This document shows positions 39,904-52,800 of a stretch of DNA of 64,000 bases, in pieces. The notes beneath the pieces are model-generated. The model ran no database searches. It was not told where the DNA came from and saw only the letters and a list, made by a program, of their open reading frames with translations. Source of the DNA: Incurvaria masculella. Taxonomy: Eukaryota; Arthropoda; Insecta; Lepidoptera; Incurvariidae. Position numbers and translations under genes: made by a program. Positions within the stretch are counted from its first letter, which is position 1. Every line of letters starts with the position of its first letter. The stretch spans positions 1,431,001-1,495,000 of the forward strand of contig OX335660.1 of the NCBI GenBank assembly GCA_946894095.1. The letters run 5' to 3'.

Positions 39904-42566
39904 TTTATTTATTTATTTATTTATTAAAAGGAAAACTTACAGCTAAAAAACAAGTTACACAGAATACACTAGAAATAATAAAATAAGCCTAACAAGTTTT
40001 CACAAATATAAATGAAACTATTGATCGCTCTTAACTATAGTACATGGGAAAGATATGGAGAGAAAGAGAGTGTATTAGGGCGTGTGTGTGTGCGTGTGTG
40101 TGAGGGTGTGTGAGGGTGTGTGTGTTTGTGTGAATGGGTGTGTGAAATTGTTGTCGTGCGTTATGTATGTGGGTAAATCCAAATTCCTAAAAATGTATGC
40201 ATGTTTACGTTTAATTTTTTTTTTAAATAAATATATCAAGATCCATTTCATACATATCTCAGACTTAGCTATTGACTGATGACTCAATTTAAAGAAAAGA
40301 TTAATTGTTTCTTGAAAGCAGACTTTGTGCTACAAAACAAGTCTATGTGTCCAAATCTTTTGTTGTACGTATCACAAATTCTAATAATTGCAGCATTATT
40401 GGTATATTTTTTGTTACATTTGCGTGTATTGAGTAAATATGGCTTCCGAGTGCGACGGCTTGGAACATTGATTCTAATCATATTTATGAGGTCCGGACAG
40501 TCTAGATTACTGTTAATTATATTATACAACAGCATCATATCTGCCGCTGTCCTGCGCTCTTCGAGACTCAGTAATCCGTGGAATCGAATAGCCTCATCGT
40601 ATGATTCGAACGTTCTTTTGGCTCTGAAGTTTAGATTTTTTATAAATTTTTTTTGGATTTTTTCTAGACAGTTTTTGTACACTTCATAGTGCGGTGACCA
40701 GACATTACTAGAAAACTCCAGAATGCTTTGCACGTAAGCATAGTATAATACTTTTATACATTCCGGATCGTTGAACGGTTGGCAAACCCTAATAAGGAAG
40801 CCTAAATTTCGATACGCTCTGTTACAAATGTTGTCTATGTGTTTATTAAACATGAATTTTGTGTCAAGTAGGACACCGAGATCTCGGACCTCTGACACAG
40901 TACGTAATTTTTTATGATTTATTGCGTACTCAAAATTAATAACGGTTTTATTTCTGGAAAACGTGATTTGTTCACATTTGGCCTCGTTGACTTTATTTTT
41001 ATTTACGTAACAATATTCTGCAACCCTGTTGAGGTCCATTTGGAGTTTCTGGCAATCATCAATGTCCCTTACAGCTTTGTATATTTTCTTGTCATCTGCA
41101 TATAAAAGACATTCAGAGAAAATGAAACAATTATTAATATCATAGATATACACATTATACAAAAGTGGTCCTAGATGTGATCCTTGTGGGACTCCAGATG
41201 GAACCTCAACAAAGTTTGCTCGATAACCGCCTACGACGACTGCCTGTTGACGCCTTGCTACGTAGGAACAGAACCATCTGTGCAAATCACCGTGTATACC
41301 TAATTCCAAGAGTTTTTTCAAAAGGATACCATGATCGACCCGATCGAACGCCTTCTCATAATCCGTATAAATTACGTCGACCTGCAAACCTTTGTCCATA
41401 TTCTCGAGAATATATTCGGTAAACTGAACGAGATTAGTCGTCACAGACCTTCCCTTAAGAAAACCGTGTTGGCGGGTTGTAATAGCTTTAGCTAAAATAG
41501 AGTAGACTTGGTCGTACACTACTTTCTCGAACAGCTTACTGAATACATTCAGAATTGATATAGGCCTGTAATTTGCTACTTCTGTTTTAGACCCCTTTTT
41601 ATGGATAGGTATCACGTGTGCTTCTTTCCATTTTTTCGGAAATATACCACTACTAACGGATCTACAAAAAATTAGGTATAAGGGATATGATAGACTGCCG
41701 CTGCATCTGGTAATAAAATAAGTCGGTAGACCATCACTACCTGCACCTTTCTTTCGATCGAGCTTATTCAGGTATTTTAAAACAATTTTAGGAGACAGTT
41801 CAATGGAAGACATATTATAATGTGTGGTTTGAAAGCTTGGTAAAACCACGGGTAACTGCACTCGTTGAGTTTCAGTATAATGTGTAGTATACACACTTTG
41901 AAACTGTGCGGAAAACCCTTCACAAATGTCTAATCCGGTATTCAAACATGAGTTTCCACGCCACATGACGCGAGGATACGAGGATTCAGCTCTTTTACTT
42001 TTGAGATAGGACCAGATTAGTTTAGGGTTATTTTTTAACGCGTTTTGGGTGGACAAGGTAAATGTTTCAAAGCATTTAGCTTGTAAACGCTTTTCTCTTG
42101 ACCTAAGGAGTGCAAATGTGTCATAGTCTAAGGGGTTTTCAAATCGTTTCCATTTTCGGTGGTATTTATTCTTTTCTTTTATAACTTTAATTAACGAGCG
42201 CGAGTACCAACGAGGGTAATGAGTCTTACCACCGACTACGGTACATGGTACATAATCGTTGAGCGCTTGGTTAATAACTGAGTAGTAAATTTCAACACAT
42301 TCATCTACATCAACGCATTTTGAAAAAAGTTCGTACCAAGGCGTTGAAAATAAAACATCATTTATTGCATCATAATTTGCGCGAGCGAAATTAAATCTTT
42401 GTCTTTCGGATTCAACCATGGATGGAACAAAGAGGTCCGAAGCAGTAATATTTAAAGGTGGGTGAAAAATATCTTCTTTGGTCAGTGGATTATGAGACCG
42501 ACAGACATTTACTTCAAAATTAGTTAATATTAGATCTATAATATTACTGCTTGAATTGTGAATAAG
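39904..42566 (-). mobile_element. 5'-truncated Jockey-like LINE
   Basis: Reverse-strand element with its 3' tail, an ATTT/AAAT repeat, at 39904-39926 and a 5' end truncated inside the endonuclease domain at about 42566 (NIIDLILTN visible near 42540). It carries an open RT frame and about 360 bases of 3' UTR, including a GT-rich microsatellite at 40080-40142. It ends exactly where family A homology is lost. No clear target duplication was found, so a deletion may have accompanied insertion. Confidence 0.85.
40284..42419 (-). CDS. LINE ORF2 fragment: endonuclease end + full RT, 711 aa
   Basis: Open from 42419 to 40284, and coding similarity continues upstream to about 42560. RT blocks are clear: NYRPISILNVFSKLFEK, QHGFLKGRSVTTNL, IYTDYEKAFDRVDH, SGVPQGSHLGPLLYN and the catalytic LLYADDKKIY. 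A conserved C-terminal part follows (YVQSILEFSSNVWSP). Together these place it in the Jockey/I-like group. The RT has no stops, so this copy is young, but it lacks most of the endonuclease and cannot move by itself. Confidence 0.88.
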   Translation of the reverse strand: MVESERQRFNFARANYDAINDVLFSTPWYELFSKCVDVDECVEIYYSVINQALNDYVPCTVVGGKTHYPRWYSRSLIKVIKEKNKYHRKWKRFENPLDYDTFALLRSREKRLQAKCFETFTLSTQNALKNNPKLIWSYLKSKRAESSYPRVMWRGNSCLNTGLDICEGFSAQFQSVYTTHYTETQRVQLPVVLPSFQTTHYNMSSIELSPKIVLKYLNKLDRKKGAGSDGLPTYFITRCSGSLSYPLYLIFCRSVSSGIFPKKWKEAHVIPIHKKGSKTEVANYRPISILNVFSKLFEKVVYDQVYSILAKAITTRQHGFLKGRSVTTNLVQFTEYILENMDKGLQVDVIYTDYEKAFDRVDHGILLKKLLELGIHGDLHRWFCSYVARRQQAVVVGGYRANFVEVPSGVPQGSHLGPLLYNVYIYDINNCFIFSECLLYADDKKIYKAVRDIDDCQKLQMDLNRVAEYCYVNKNKVNEAKCEQITFSRNKTVINFEYAINHKKLRTVSEVRDLGVLLDTKFMFNKHIDNICNRAYRNLGFLIRVCQPFNDPECIKVLYYAYVQSILEFSSNVWSPHYEVYKNCLEKIQKKFIKNLNFRAKRTFESYDEAIRFHGLLSLEERRTAADMMLLYNIINSNLDCPDLINMIRINVPSRRTRKPYLLNTRKCNKKYTNNAAIIRICDTYNKRFGHIDLFCSTKSAFKKQLIFSLN

Positions 42567-42629
42567 ATTATGTTAGCGAATCCTGCGGGCGATAATGTGT
42601 ACACTGCGAGCCGGCGTATAGTTTGGTGA

Positions 42630-42902
42630 CTATACCGGCGACGTGTATTGCGGAGGGGCAGCGCACGGTTGTTGTTGACCTCGCATAGCCGCAACCTCTT
42701 TCCGCACCCGTTTGGACAGCAGCGTTTTGACCTTGCCGAAGCACAGGTATAACACTAGTAACCCAAACAGCATGACAGTGGCCACCGACGTCAGCGTCAG
42801 CCAGTACAGCGTGTCACTGGGCCCGGCCACGACTTGGTTCGTGCTTGTGAGCTTGGCGCCGATAACTTCCTCGTTGTTTTGGTGGGAATTATAATTGCCC
42901 AT
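42630..42902 (-). CDS. Putative N-myristoylated membrane protein with PPxY, 90 aa
   Basis: ATG at 42902. MGNYNS is a good N-myristoylation start (Gly2, Ser6). A single transmembrane helix spans about residues 31-56, followed by a basic segment (KVKTLLSKRVRKEV) and a C-terminal APPQY that fits the PPxY late-domain motif recruiting WW-domain ubiquitin ligases. A TATA-like ATAAATA lies about 90 bases upstream. Such architecture suits a budding or envelope protein. It lies just beyond the LINE that cut family A. Function is inferred from motifs only. Confidence 0.6.
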   Translation of the reverse strand: MGNYNSHQNNEEVIGAKLTSTNQVVAGPSDTLYWLTLTSVATVMLFGLLVLYLCFGKVKTLLSKRVRKEVAAMRGQQQPCAAPPQYTSPV

Positions 42903-42950
42903 GACGACGACTTTTAATTAATGAAATGAAACTGTTTAACACTCGAGATG

Positions 42951-45106
42951 CCTCTGTATCGTAATAACTGAGATATGGACTAACACCTCATATTTATGCT
43001 GTAGGTTAACCAGGTCAGTGCAGCAGTAGGTCAGGCGAGCAGGCATCAGTTCGACCTAGTGACAACAAAAAATTGCACTAGAGCAACCTAGATGGCAACT
43101 GACCATGCGCTGATTGTATGCATGAGGAAGTAGCAACGTGTGTTAAATGTACGAGCCGTACTGAAGGCTTTAGCATAGATAATTTTAAGTTATTTTTGTG
43201 TTTTTTGACTTTTGTAAGAAAAAAATTATTTTTTTTTAGTATTTTTTGAGGGTGGAGTATTGTGGCGGTCTGACACACGGTCCGACACCACGATTGCGGG
43301 CGGTGGGAATTACCTCGCCCCGCGCGCGCGCCTCCTTGCCGGACCGCACTGCCACGGTACTCCAGTCTTCCTGAAACAGCGACCTAGACGGTGCGCATGC
43401 ACCTCGTCGCGAACGGTCTTTGAGACCTCGTGTTTGTGACTCCATTGGATTAATATAAATGTAAATGTAACATAACTAAATTTAACTAAACTTAAATTTA
43501 ATTAATAAAATACCAATATCATTATAGACTGCTTTCATTTTCACACGTACAACACGCAAGACAGTTTGACGAGAACTATAAACGTTAAACCAGCATTTGT
43601 TGTATTATTCAATTCAGGACTTTCAGGAACAATGATCAAGTTACTGTTGTCATGTGAGTGATTGCCCGATGTATTAGCCACGCTCAACCCTTGAAGATTG
43701 TCCATGTCATTTTTATTTGAAACAGTCGATAGCAGGAAATTTTCAGGACTGTCTGTAAAACAAACACACCACCTTTATTTATGCTGTCTGGGTACGGCAA
43801 CGTAAAAATAAAACAAGTGGTACACTTCATTTCTTCCCATGCATGTCGTAATAGTAGACTAAGAGATTCTTCGTTCGTGGTTCGCATTCCCCTTTAACCA
43901 GTAGGTCGCCTTCCTTACTTACTAGTGGTAGGGTTAATGCCGCCCGGGTAGGTACCACCGCATTGCATAAACGATGCGGCCATCAATGAACCGACCAAGC
44001 GGGAATTAAACTTGTCCTTGTTTTCCATCCAGTTCAATATAGTCGTGCAATATAAGGAAGGTCCTGGCATGGCACCCAGTTCTCATGTGTTGTAATGAGC
44101 TGATATCATAACTGTGGGTGTGGCCCATGTGGCATCATAGCCATCATGTCTGGGTTCCATAATAAAATATCACAATAACACTTGTTAGGTGAGGGCCTAG
44201 AAAGTTGATCTTTCATTCTATACATCCAGCTAACTACAAAAAAGTTGTTTGTCTTGTAATCCCCAGCCCCTATAACACAACACCGCATCGTACCATGTGA
44301 CTGGCAAACGAAATCCGCTAGCGCCGTCCATTAGTAAATACAACATTTAGTTTGAATACACACAATGGAAGCACGGATATAAACAATTGCAAACATAAAA
44401 GCAATAATTAAGGTTATATTTGTGCAGGTAGGTACTTACTCGCAGCAAAGCAGTCCGAAGTTTCATCACGCTGAGTTGAACTTTCCAACAAGGAAATTAT
44501 CTTTATTGTCCTTGTGTTTTGTATACGCTTCATCACGAAGAGCAATATAACTAATTGAAATCTAATGCCAGTGCATGCCAGAGATGCAACGCAATGAGCT
44601 GTGTTTTCAATAATGCAATCAGCTGTCAATATTTTTTATTGCTAGTCAACTACTTAAAGGGAACGGAAGATCCATTTGCCATTACAAGTGGAACATGCAT
44701 TGTCCGATGTGAGTTGTGTGTGTATGGCGTGAGAGCAAGTTTTTAACAGGTAGAAAGTTTTAAAAAAAATTATACGAAAATATGTTTATTCAAATAGATA
44801 TTTGACTTATCTGTGTTATCAATAAATAATTTGCAAGGCAAAAGAAGATATGTCATAAATATCTGTTTTTGTCGAGAATAATTTTCGAGACAAAAAAAGA
44901 TATGTCAGACTTATCTGTATTTGCCAAATAATTTTTATTGAGTTGTGTGACATGTTTGAAATTGCCGTCTTAATTTCGATACCTTCCCGATGGGATTGAC
45001 ATGTTTGCTTTTGCAAAGTTATAAATGATTTTTTTTTTCAGTAGTTTGGCATCAAAACCTGTGTTCAAGGAAAAAGTGACATGTCTGCTTCTGCCATATT
45101 GCCATG
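42951..45106. other. No gene seen; AT-rich with one GC patch
   Basis: Short open frames only. A GC-rich patch at 43255-43440 (CGCGCGCGCG, CGGTCTGACACACGG) resembles neither the viral genes nor a known element. Imperfect repeats of AAAGA(A)GATATGTCA occur at 44838-44910. Confidence 0.5.
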
Positions 45107-48079
45107 GAATTAGACTGTCAAGTTTTTACTTAGATTTAGTACAAGTATCCATAACTCGAAAGCCGACAATTAGATAAGCTTAGACATTTAAAAATGAGTA
45201 GAGTAAAATACCACTAAAAACGTGCTCGTATCCTATGGGAGTGTTCAACATCATCGGTCAAATTGAATTAAACATTCGGAACAATTAGACTGTCAAGTTA
45301 TTACTTTTTTGGCTTCGGCCTTGTTTCGAAAATCCTGTCCATAAAATTCCTCATATTTATGAACTCTTGAACTTTTGCAAGAGACTGAACATAGATATAA
45401 TAGGCATTTTTGAATTCATCGTAATCTATAAGTTTCTCTATCTGCAGTACATCTACGTAGCGGCAGATCTTGTCTGGAGTGGCACAAATTCTGTTTCCCG
45501 GGCAATCGCAGTGAAGCTGTATCGTTGATGAACTGCTGTTTCTCGGTTGTTTCTCCTTACAACATGGTTATGATAACAATCCACACTGAAAATAAAAATG
45601 ACTGTAAATCTAGCGGACATTAAATATTTTTTAGATATAAATATTACATTCATTTATTAATAGAAAAACTCAATACTGTAGGGGCCCACTTCGAAGCTGT
45701 TACCAACCAAAACGCTAACCTGGGAAAGGAGAAACACATTAATTTGGTAAACATTAAATTTCACAATTAAAAGAAAAACTTTTACAGGACTCTTTATCAA
45801 ACAAAACTCTTGTCCAATTCTCGGCTACAAACCCCGCCTCATTCCCCTAAAACACCAAACCAGATTATTTTACTTCTTAGCGCGACCTTATTAAAATATT
45901 TAGAAAATTGAACAACAATAAATCCACAAGCTGCGACGGTATTCCTAATATCGTCCTAAAAAATCTACCTCCTAAAATCATCCTACTCTACACTATACTT
46001 TTGAATAACGCGTTGAACCACTCTTACTTCCCAGATCAATGGAAAGTAGCGAAAGTCGTAGCCCTGAGGAAAAAAGACAAAGACATCTCCGACCCTTCTA
46101 GTTATAGACCCATAAGTCGTCTACCTAATATTAGCAAAGTTTATGAAGTATTAATCAACAAATCCATTCTTAAACTCTGCAAAGACAATAACTTATTTGC
46201 TGACCATCAGTTTGGTTTCCGGTACAAACATTCCACAATACATGCAATAAATAAATTTACTTCAGACATTTGTTGGCAACTTAACGCAAGAAACTGTGTT
46301 GGGGCCTGCTTCATTGACATTGAAAAAGCATTCGACACAGTATGGCTGGATGGCTTCTTCTTCAAATTAATCAAAACATTTCCTTATCATTTAATAAGAA
46401 CCATCTAGAATATGGTACACGACAGATCATTCAAAGTAGCTGAAGGTCACTCACTATCATCCCTTTTATTCAGAATCTCCAATGGCCTTCAACATTGCAC
46501 TGTTAACTCGCCCCTACTCTTCAATCTTTATACAGCTTCTCTACTTAATCTTTACAATTTGAACAACAGTAACAAAAGAGCAGTAGCATTTGCAGACGAC
46601 TCTTCTACTCCAAATATTTGTACAATAAAGTATACATTCTTTGCTATCAACTGTTAATCAGGCAAAGATATCAAATAAAGATAAAACCCAAAAACCCGCA
46701 AAAGGCAAACACTACTGGTGATTAATTTCATAATAAAAATTTAAACCAATAAAATATTATGCATTGTAAGTGTCATATTATGAAGCATAAAATTATAACA
46801 AAATTGTTAAGTTCATAATATGTAAGAAGTATGTGTATGTAAATTAAGTTCATTATCATACACAATACTAAGTTAATTACCCATCAGCAGGTTATCTGCT
46901 CGTTTTTTTTTTCTTTGTTTTATTATGCGTTCTTTATGTTGAAATTTGTTTATTATTTTATGTAGTTTTTATTCCTTGTTATCCTCGTAACCCTTTCAAT
47001 ACTGTATGCCTTCTTGCCTCTTCCTCACCGCTTTTAGGCTAGTAAATATCCCAAAAACAAAGAAGGTTGTATCCATAAACGCGCACTATATTGAATTATT
47101 TTAAGTTAATTATAAATTGTACTGCATTTGTAATAATATTCAGGTGTCGGACCATTTAATGCATTTTCTATGAGAGCCCTCACGGGCCAGGGAGACTCAA
47201 TGTAGACATAAGTTTATAAATAATTATCCTAGGTTTAGTACGTTTTACCTATGTAAAATTTATTGTAATGGAATTTGTCTTAAATAAACGTTTAAAAAAA
47301 AGGACCAGTGGGCAGCATACAGGACTTGCAATCAGAAGGACTCTGTAATGAATCCACCCTCCTACAACAAAATTTTCGGCCGGACTCTTTATATAAAGGC
47401 AACGTAATCGTCTGAGGATCCTACATTTCCGTAGATGTTCAGATTCAAGCTAAATCGTCAGAATTATATTTCATAAATAATCTTATTATTTATTTCACAT
47501 GGTCATAATTATATTTGATAACCTTTTATTGGTATACTATAATGTAAATGTTGAGATGTATATGTCAGATTTGTTTCATGAAATTTACTTTCAATGAATC
47601 GTCATGTGCACTTATCAGATTCATTGAGTATCTCAATATACAGTGTCGGAATACAAAACTTGTGATTTTGGATGCTCGCTTAAGGGATCCCTTAGACTCT
47701 CAATGGCCATCGACACTCACGTATATCCGACACGGATATATGTAATTGATTCAAACCATATTGAATGGGTCCTAATTCTTATGTAACCGATCAATGTCGT
47801 AAAACATTAGATATTGTTCAATAATTTATTTAAAATTGGAAGTTGTGGGCCCACATTAGAAGGTTATAAGTATTTCATAATAATAATAATACATTTATCC
47901 ATGACTGTTTTGAGCGCAACAAACAAACCCCGAGTAATAGGAAGTCAATTATTCGAATCGCGGTGACCTGTAACGCCTTAGTTCACCAATAGACAAATTA
48001 AATTAAAACCCATTAAATCTCTTTTAAAGGCTCAATACACAGTAAGAGATAATAATAGATTAATTAGTCTTTATTAGAC
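45107..48079 (+). mobile_element. Composite repeat, copy 2
   Basis: Same orientation and content as 9293-12596, with one satellite unit instead of four. Internal deletions of about 345 bases (after AGACGA at 46600) and about 195 bases (near 48000) are visible by comparison. It carries the RT remnant with an AFADD motif and the CAGTGTCGGA unit. The two copies lie about 36 kb apart and flank the main viral segment. Confidence 0.7.
45908..46657 (+). pseudogene. Jockey-like reverse transcriptase remnant, copy 2
   Basis: Nearly the same protein as at 9925, with the same stop after HLIRTI (46406-46408), then a second piece with SPLLFNLYTASLLN and AFADD. The shared stop means the RT was already dead before duplication. 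Copy 2 keeps the 5' part of the thumb lost in copy 1 but has a deletion right after AFADD. Confidence 0.8.
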
Positions 48080-48193
48080 AACCTTACCAAATGTTTGCTT
48101 CCATGGCTCAATACACAGTGTCAGCAATCCATTTGGCAATATATTTTAAAAACCCATTAAATCTCTTTTAAAGGCTCAATACACAGTAAGAGA
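48004..48193. repeat. Duplicated ATCTCTTTTAAAGGCTC repeat
   Basis: The phrase CCCATTAAATCTCTTTTAAA, continuing to AGTAAGAGA, occurs at about 48008 and 48154, and once at 12524. Its ends ATCTCTT and AAGAGA are inverted. The second copy abuts the Merlin-like transposase fragment exactly, suggesting an element end or a recombination site. Confidence 0.55.
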
Positions 48194-49103
48194 CGCGCCA
48201 CTGCGACTCTATCCGCTGCGTGTGCGTCCCGTCATCCTTCACAAATCGTTGGCTTCTGTCCGGATCACTGTGGTTGACGGTTTTGTGCACGTACCCATTT
48301 GCCGCCAATCAGTTGTACGCACGCCAACAATCGGTGTGGATTTCCGTTCCGGGCCGCACGTGCTTTTGAATTAAGAGCAGCAGCGTTTCTTGGCTACGGT
48401 CATTATAAATACATAGCTCCAACCGCAAGTCTTCAGAGCCATCCTCTATCATGCCCAAAATCCAATGTCCTTCGACTCGGCGACCTCGGTGATATTTTCT
48501 GTGCCCAAATTTGGACTCGTCGATCTGGACAATTTTGCCTGGGCCTCCAATCTGTCCAACTTCTTGCTCCAGTTGTAGATAAAAACTAACGACCACCTCA
48601 CGTCAAAAATTGTACCAGTCGTTTATAGTTCGTGCCGATAAAACCCCATGCTGCATATCAAGGTCGTTCAGCTTGACCAAATCGTAAGATAGTTGGTGAA
48701 CAAAACACCACATCAAATAAAATACACGTGGCAAGCTCAAATGCACGTTTTCGAACCACGTGCCTGTCGCGCGACTAGTACGTGCTCGAACAGTATTGCG
48801 ACACAACCTCTTGCGGCACGACCACGATCCCACGGTATTATTCCCCTCCAAAGTTTTGAGCATGGGCACACGATGAACACGGCAAATGTTAACGTCCTTG
48901 AAAAGTCTTTGCTCCTCCGCAAACTGAATGCACTGTTCGCGCGTCCCTAACTCACGAACTATCCGAGGAATGTTCCACATCTCGGCTATTTCGCACGAGT
49001 AGAGATGGCGCGGCACATATTCAGTTTCAGCTTCTTCAAACTCATTCAGAACACGCGGTGCAGGCCCCGCAGCAGGCCCCGCAGCCTGTTCCTGTTCCGC
49101 CAT
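48194..49103 (-). pseudogene. Merlin-like (IS1595/ISXO2) transposase, two stops, 3' truncated
   Basis: Start at the ATG at 49103 (MAEQEQAAG). A zinc-ribbon-like part (CRVH ... CRKRLCRN) and TGTWFENVHLSL precede the ISXO2 catalytic domain: VQIDESKFG (first Asp), HTDCWRAY (second Asp), a YVHKTVNHS block and THTQRIESQW (Glu). An in-frame TGA at 48603 and another at 48309, where an Arg codon is expected, break the frame. The coding region ends at the 48194 junction shortly after the Glu. GC content is like the viral segments. No terminal repeats were found. Confidence 0.75.
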
Positions 49104-49239
49104 GACAAACAAAGGGACTCGACGCGTTAGCGGAGTCAACCTGTTGAATGCGTAGCGGCGTAGATGCTAGCTGTGTCTCGGTGTATAGCGACAACGAAGG
49201 ACGAAGTAACGCGAACGACACAGGACGGACACAGACTAA

Positions 49240-49282
49240 GAGTAAGTCCACACGGCGCGTTGCGTTGCGTTGCGTCGTCGCA
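49240..49282 (+). repeat. Harbinger left TIR
   Basis: Begins GAGTAAGTCCACACGGCG. It matches the complement of 57333-57375 over 43 bases with two differences at positions 4-5. Subterminal GTTGCG/CGACGCAAC words recur at 57254-57290. Confidence 0.95.
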
Positions 49283-49821
49283 ACGCAAATATTTTGACGC
49301 ATAGCCGGCCACACGGGCGCTGCGCCATCGCAGCGTTACTATGACGCAGTCTTAACGTTCCGTCGGCGCAGCAGTCTATAGCAAATCATGGATCGGAAAA
49401 GACGTCTAGCATTGCTCCTATTACTACGTCACCGCCGAAATCGACGCAAGATCACAAGACGGTACTGGATCAGTCCTTTCATTTCATTAAGAAATCGTGA
49501 TGGACTTTTTTTTTTAGAATATCGGGAGTTGCTATTAGACGAAAAGAAGTTTTATAATTTTTTTAGAATGAGTGTATCCAGCTTCGAATGTTTATTGAAG
49601 TCCTTAGAACCACACATACGAAAAAACTATACTAATATGAGGAATCCAGTGGAACCAGTAGAAATGCTGGGAATTACTTTAAGGTAACTATATAAATATA
49701 TTTAAGTAATAAAAATATAACAGTTTTTTTGGTTTGTTTAATTAGTAATCAGCTCACAAATAATCAGGAATTGTCATAATTTTAAATTTAGACATTATTT
49801 AAGAGAGATATCATCCAGTAA

Positions 49822-52800
49822 TTACAAATTAGAAAAATCGTATTCAGTTTCTTCACTTGCTTGAGATGTTTCTGGAGATGTAATTGAATTATTATAATCA
49901 GAAATGTATTTACTTTGAAAATTTGCTGTTTGATACCCATATGATGGTTGGTGAGACGTTGATGGGCCACTCACATATGATGATGTTTGTCCATACCGCA
50001 TTTCATCTATAATTTGTATAACTTTACTTTGGAAACGGAGAGTTTCTCGGTCGGAAAATTCTTGAATAGATGGCAATATAGCTCTGAAAAAGGACATATG
50101 GCGATTTTCCGGCTCCTTGAGAAGTTTTAGTCCTTCTCTTTCAAACTCATCCATTTGCATTGCCCTTTTGCGCGCGACTGGAACATAGCGCGGAGTGTTG
50201 TCTGTGATAATGTCATCATTTGTAGACGTAGATTCATTGTTGATTTCTCTAGGCGAGTCTAAGCTAGATTCGGTGGCATTTTGTTCCACTTTTCTCAAAA
50301 AAAGAAGTTGATTATATAAATGATACTTCTTCAGTTTCGTAGCGCCCGAGCCCGATTTTGATGCTTCTTTTAATTTTTTTGAATATCTGAAGTAATTATC
50401 TTTTACACTTCTCCATTTCTTTATTAAATCATTACCTGCAAAACCAATAGTAAACATGATTTAATAATTTATACATAGTGAATTACTCGATAAAATTTAA
50501 TGACATATTCAGATATCGTTAACAAACACTATGTGATCGACTCTGGAATCGTGAAAATATAACAGCTGTTACATACAAAAAGCAATACCTACTGAATCAA
50601 AATGTATGCAACAGCTGCTATTTTTTTCGCGATTCCAGAATTAATTGGTTACACAGAGAAAGTTATTTGCTATCGATGTCTGAATATGTCAGTATTTTTT
50701 TTCGGGTATCTATCTATCTCATAAATGCATATTATGAAAATGAAAATGAAAATGAAAAATGAAAATGAAAATGAAAATTCATTTTCGTTTCAGATACCTA
50801 GGAAGTGGAAATTCAATAACTGATTTACATTTCAAATTCAAACGGGGAAAATCTACTATTGCATATATGATACAAAGAGTTTGTCGTGCTATATGGACCA
50901 ATCTTCTTCGAGACAACATCCCTTTTTTTCCTCTGTGGGTAGTTGAAAAATATAGACGTGTTTTTGTACCTCAGCTGGATTATTATCAATATATATTAAT
51001 ATTGTAACGTTATTATATTAAATACTATTGTAAAGTGTTGTGGTACCTGCTATCTACATGCAGTAGTGTAGGCAGACCCTGCCAGCATAAATAACTCTTT
51101 CCAAACAAGGAAACAGAATTTCACATTCACAAAACCATTTTAAGTGCGTGTAGCCATGTCGAGGGTGATTGACGTAGCGACGGAAGTGGCAGAGCTGCAG
51201 ACAATGATGGAGGAGCGGATGAGTTCTTTCGAGGCGCAACTCAAGTCAGCTACCAGCAGCAAGCCGGCCGATCTCCCCACATTGGCGGCGGACTTCAATT
51301 TGTTCAGGCAGTTCGCCTGGAAGGCTCTGAGCGTGGTGCGCTCTCAGGTGGCAGGCCTTGCGGAAGTAGTGGACGCGCAAGAGATGAGGTCGCGGGCGAA
51401 AGTACTACTTATCCATGGTGTAGCCGAGGACAAGACTGATGACTTGACGCAGAAGGTGGTGGTGCTAGCGCGCAGTAAGATGGGGCTAGCAGACTTCAGT
51501 AGCGACTGTATTAAGCTGTGCCATCGTCTGGGAGTGAATTCTCGGGCTCCGACACGCCCTCGTGCAATTTTGGTCCGCTTCACACAGCTCAGCAGCCGTA
51601 CCGCGGTTTGGAAGGCGAAAACGTCACTAAAGGGCTCCGGCATTACAGTGTCCGAGTTCCTCACGCGGACGCGACACAACGTCTTCCTTGCGGCGCGGAA
51701 GCACTTCGGGATGGCGCACAGTTGGACACAAGAGGGTCGCATCGTCATCCAGTTGAAAGATGGAACCCGCATCAAAATCGTGACGGCTGCTGCGTTGAAG
51801 GTGCTGACCGACAAACACCCTGCGGTCTCAGGCGGTGCCGATGGTGTTGCTGATAGGCAGAAGCCCAGGTCCTCGGACCGTATCAACAAGGGGAAAGCTA
51901 AGTGAACTTCGGAGCTACTTCTGACGGACACAAGCACTATACCAAGCAAAATGATAAGCTTTCACAATTTTGCACATTGTTTCCAGATATCCAAACTGTG
52001 CTGAAATGTTTCTGGAAAGTCTGTATAGATAATATACTTGTTTTACTTTTATTATCACTCAAACTAATATTTTACTCAAGTACTCATATAGTCTGTGCTA
52101 CTCAGTCTTTGTCACAAATTGGTTCTTGTAACCACAGAGTGTATTCAATAGTTTGTGCTCAATAGTGTTTTTATTTTCTCAAGCGGAGAGAGAAAAGGCT
52201 CTCGCCGTTTATGCTTGTTCGGGCAACCACTTTACGGTCAATTAATTATTTTAGGCCATATACTTTTATTCTTTTTTTTTCCTTAAACTTATCAACCATT
52301 GTTTTGTATACTTTTGTGTATTTTAGGTCTCAGAAGTGGTGTTTTACTGGGCATACTATTTTCCTGTGTCTGTAAATTTAATTAGAGTAAATTTTTCTTT
52401 TTTTTTCCATTGCTTGTGAGATAATGGTTTTGTTTAGTCTATTGATTATTTCTGCAAGGTGTTTTACTATATGTTTTAAGTCTCATATTTGTTATCCTTT
52501 TCTTGTGCCTTTGCAGTTTGTTTATGTTTCCTGTATTATGTGTTTTTTTTTTCTTACTTTCCACAATGCTGGCGGGTGATGAGGTACTGCCTGCGGTTCG
52601 GCAGCTATATATATCTTTTATTGATTTAAATATATATATATATACATTTTTAATTATATTATAGTAAATATTTATTTATGTCCACAATATCTGACAATTC
52701 AGATAATTATTTTTCTATTACCTCTTCTGACGAGTTTTTCAGTGACAATACTTCTGACAGTGAATGTGTTCTTCCTATAGATGAACAACTTGACTTCACA

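Noticed and set aside
43236..43445. GC-rich patch as another viral piece
   Set aside because: No viral-style gene, TATA context or homology to the other segments; left as unassigned.
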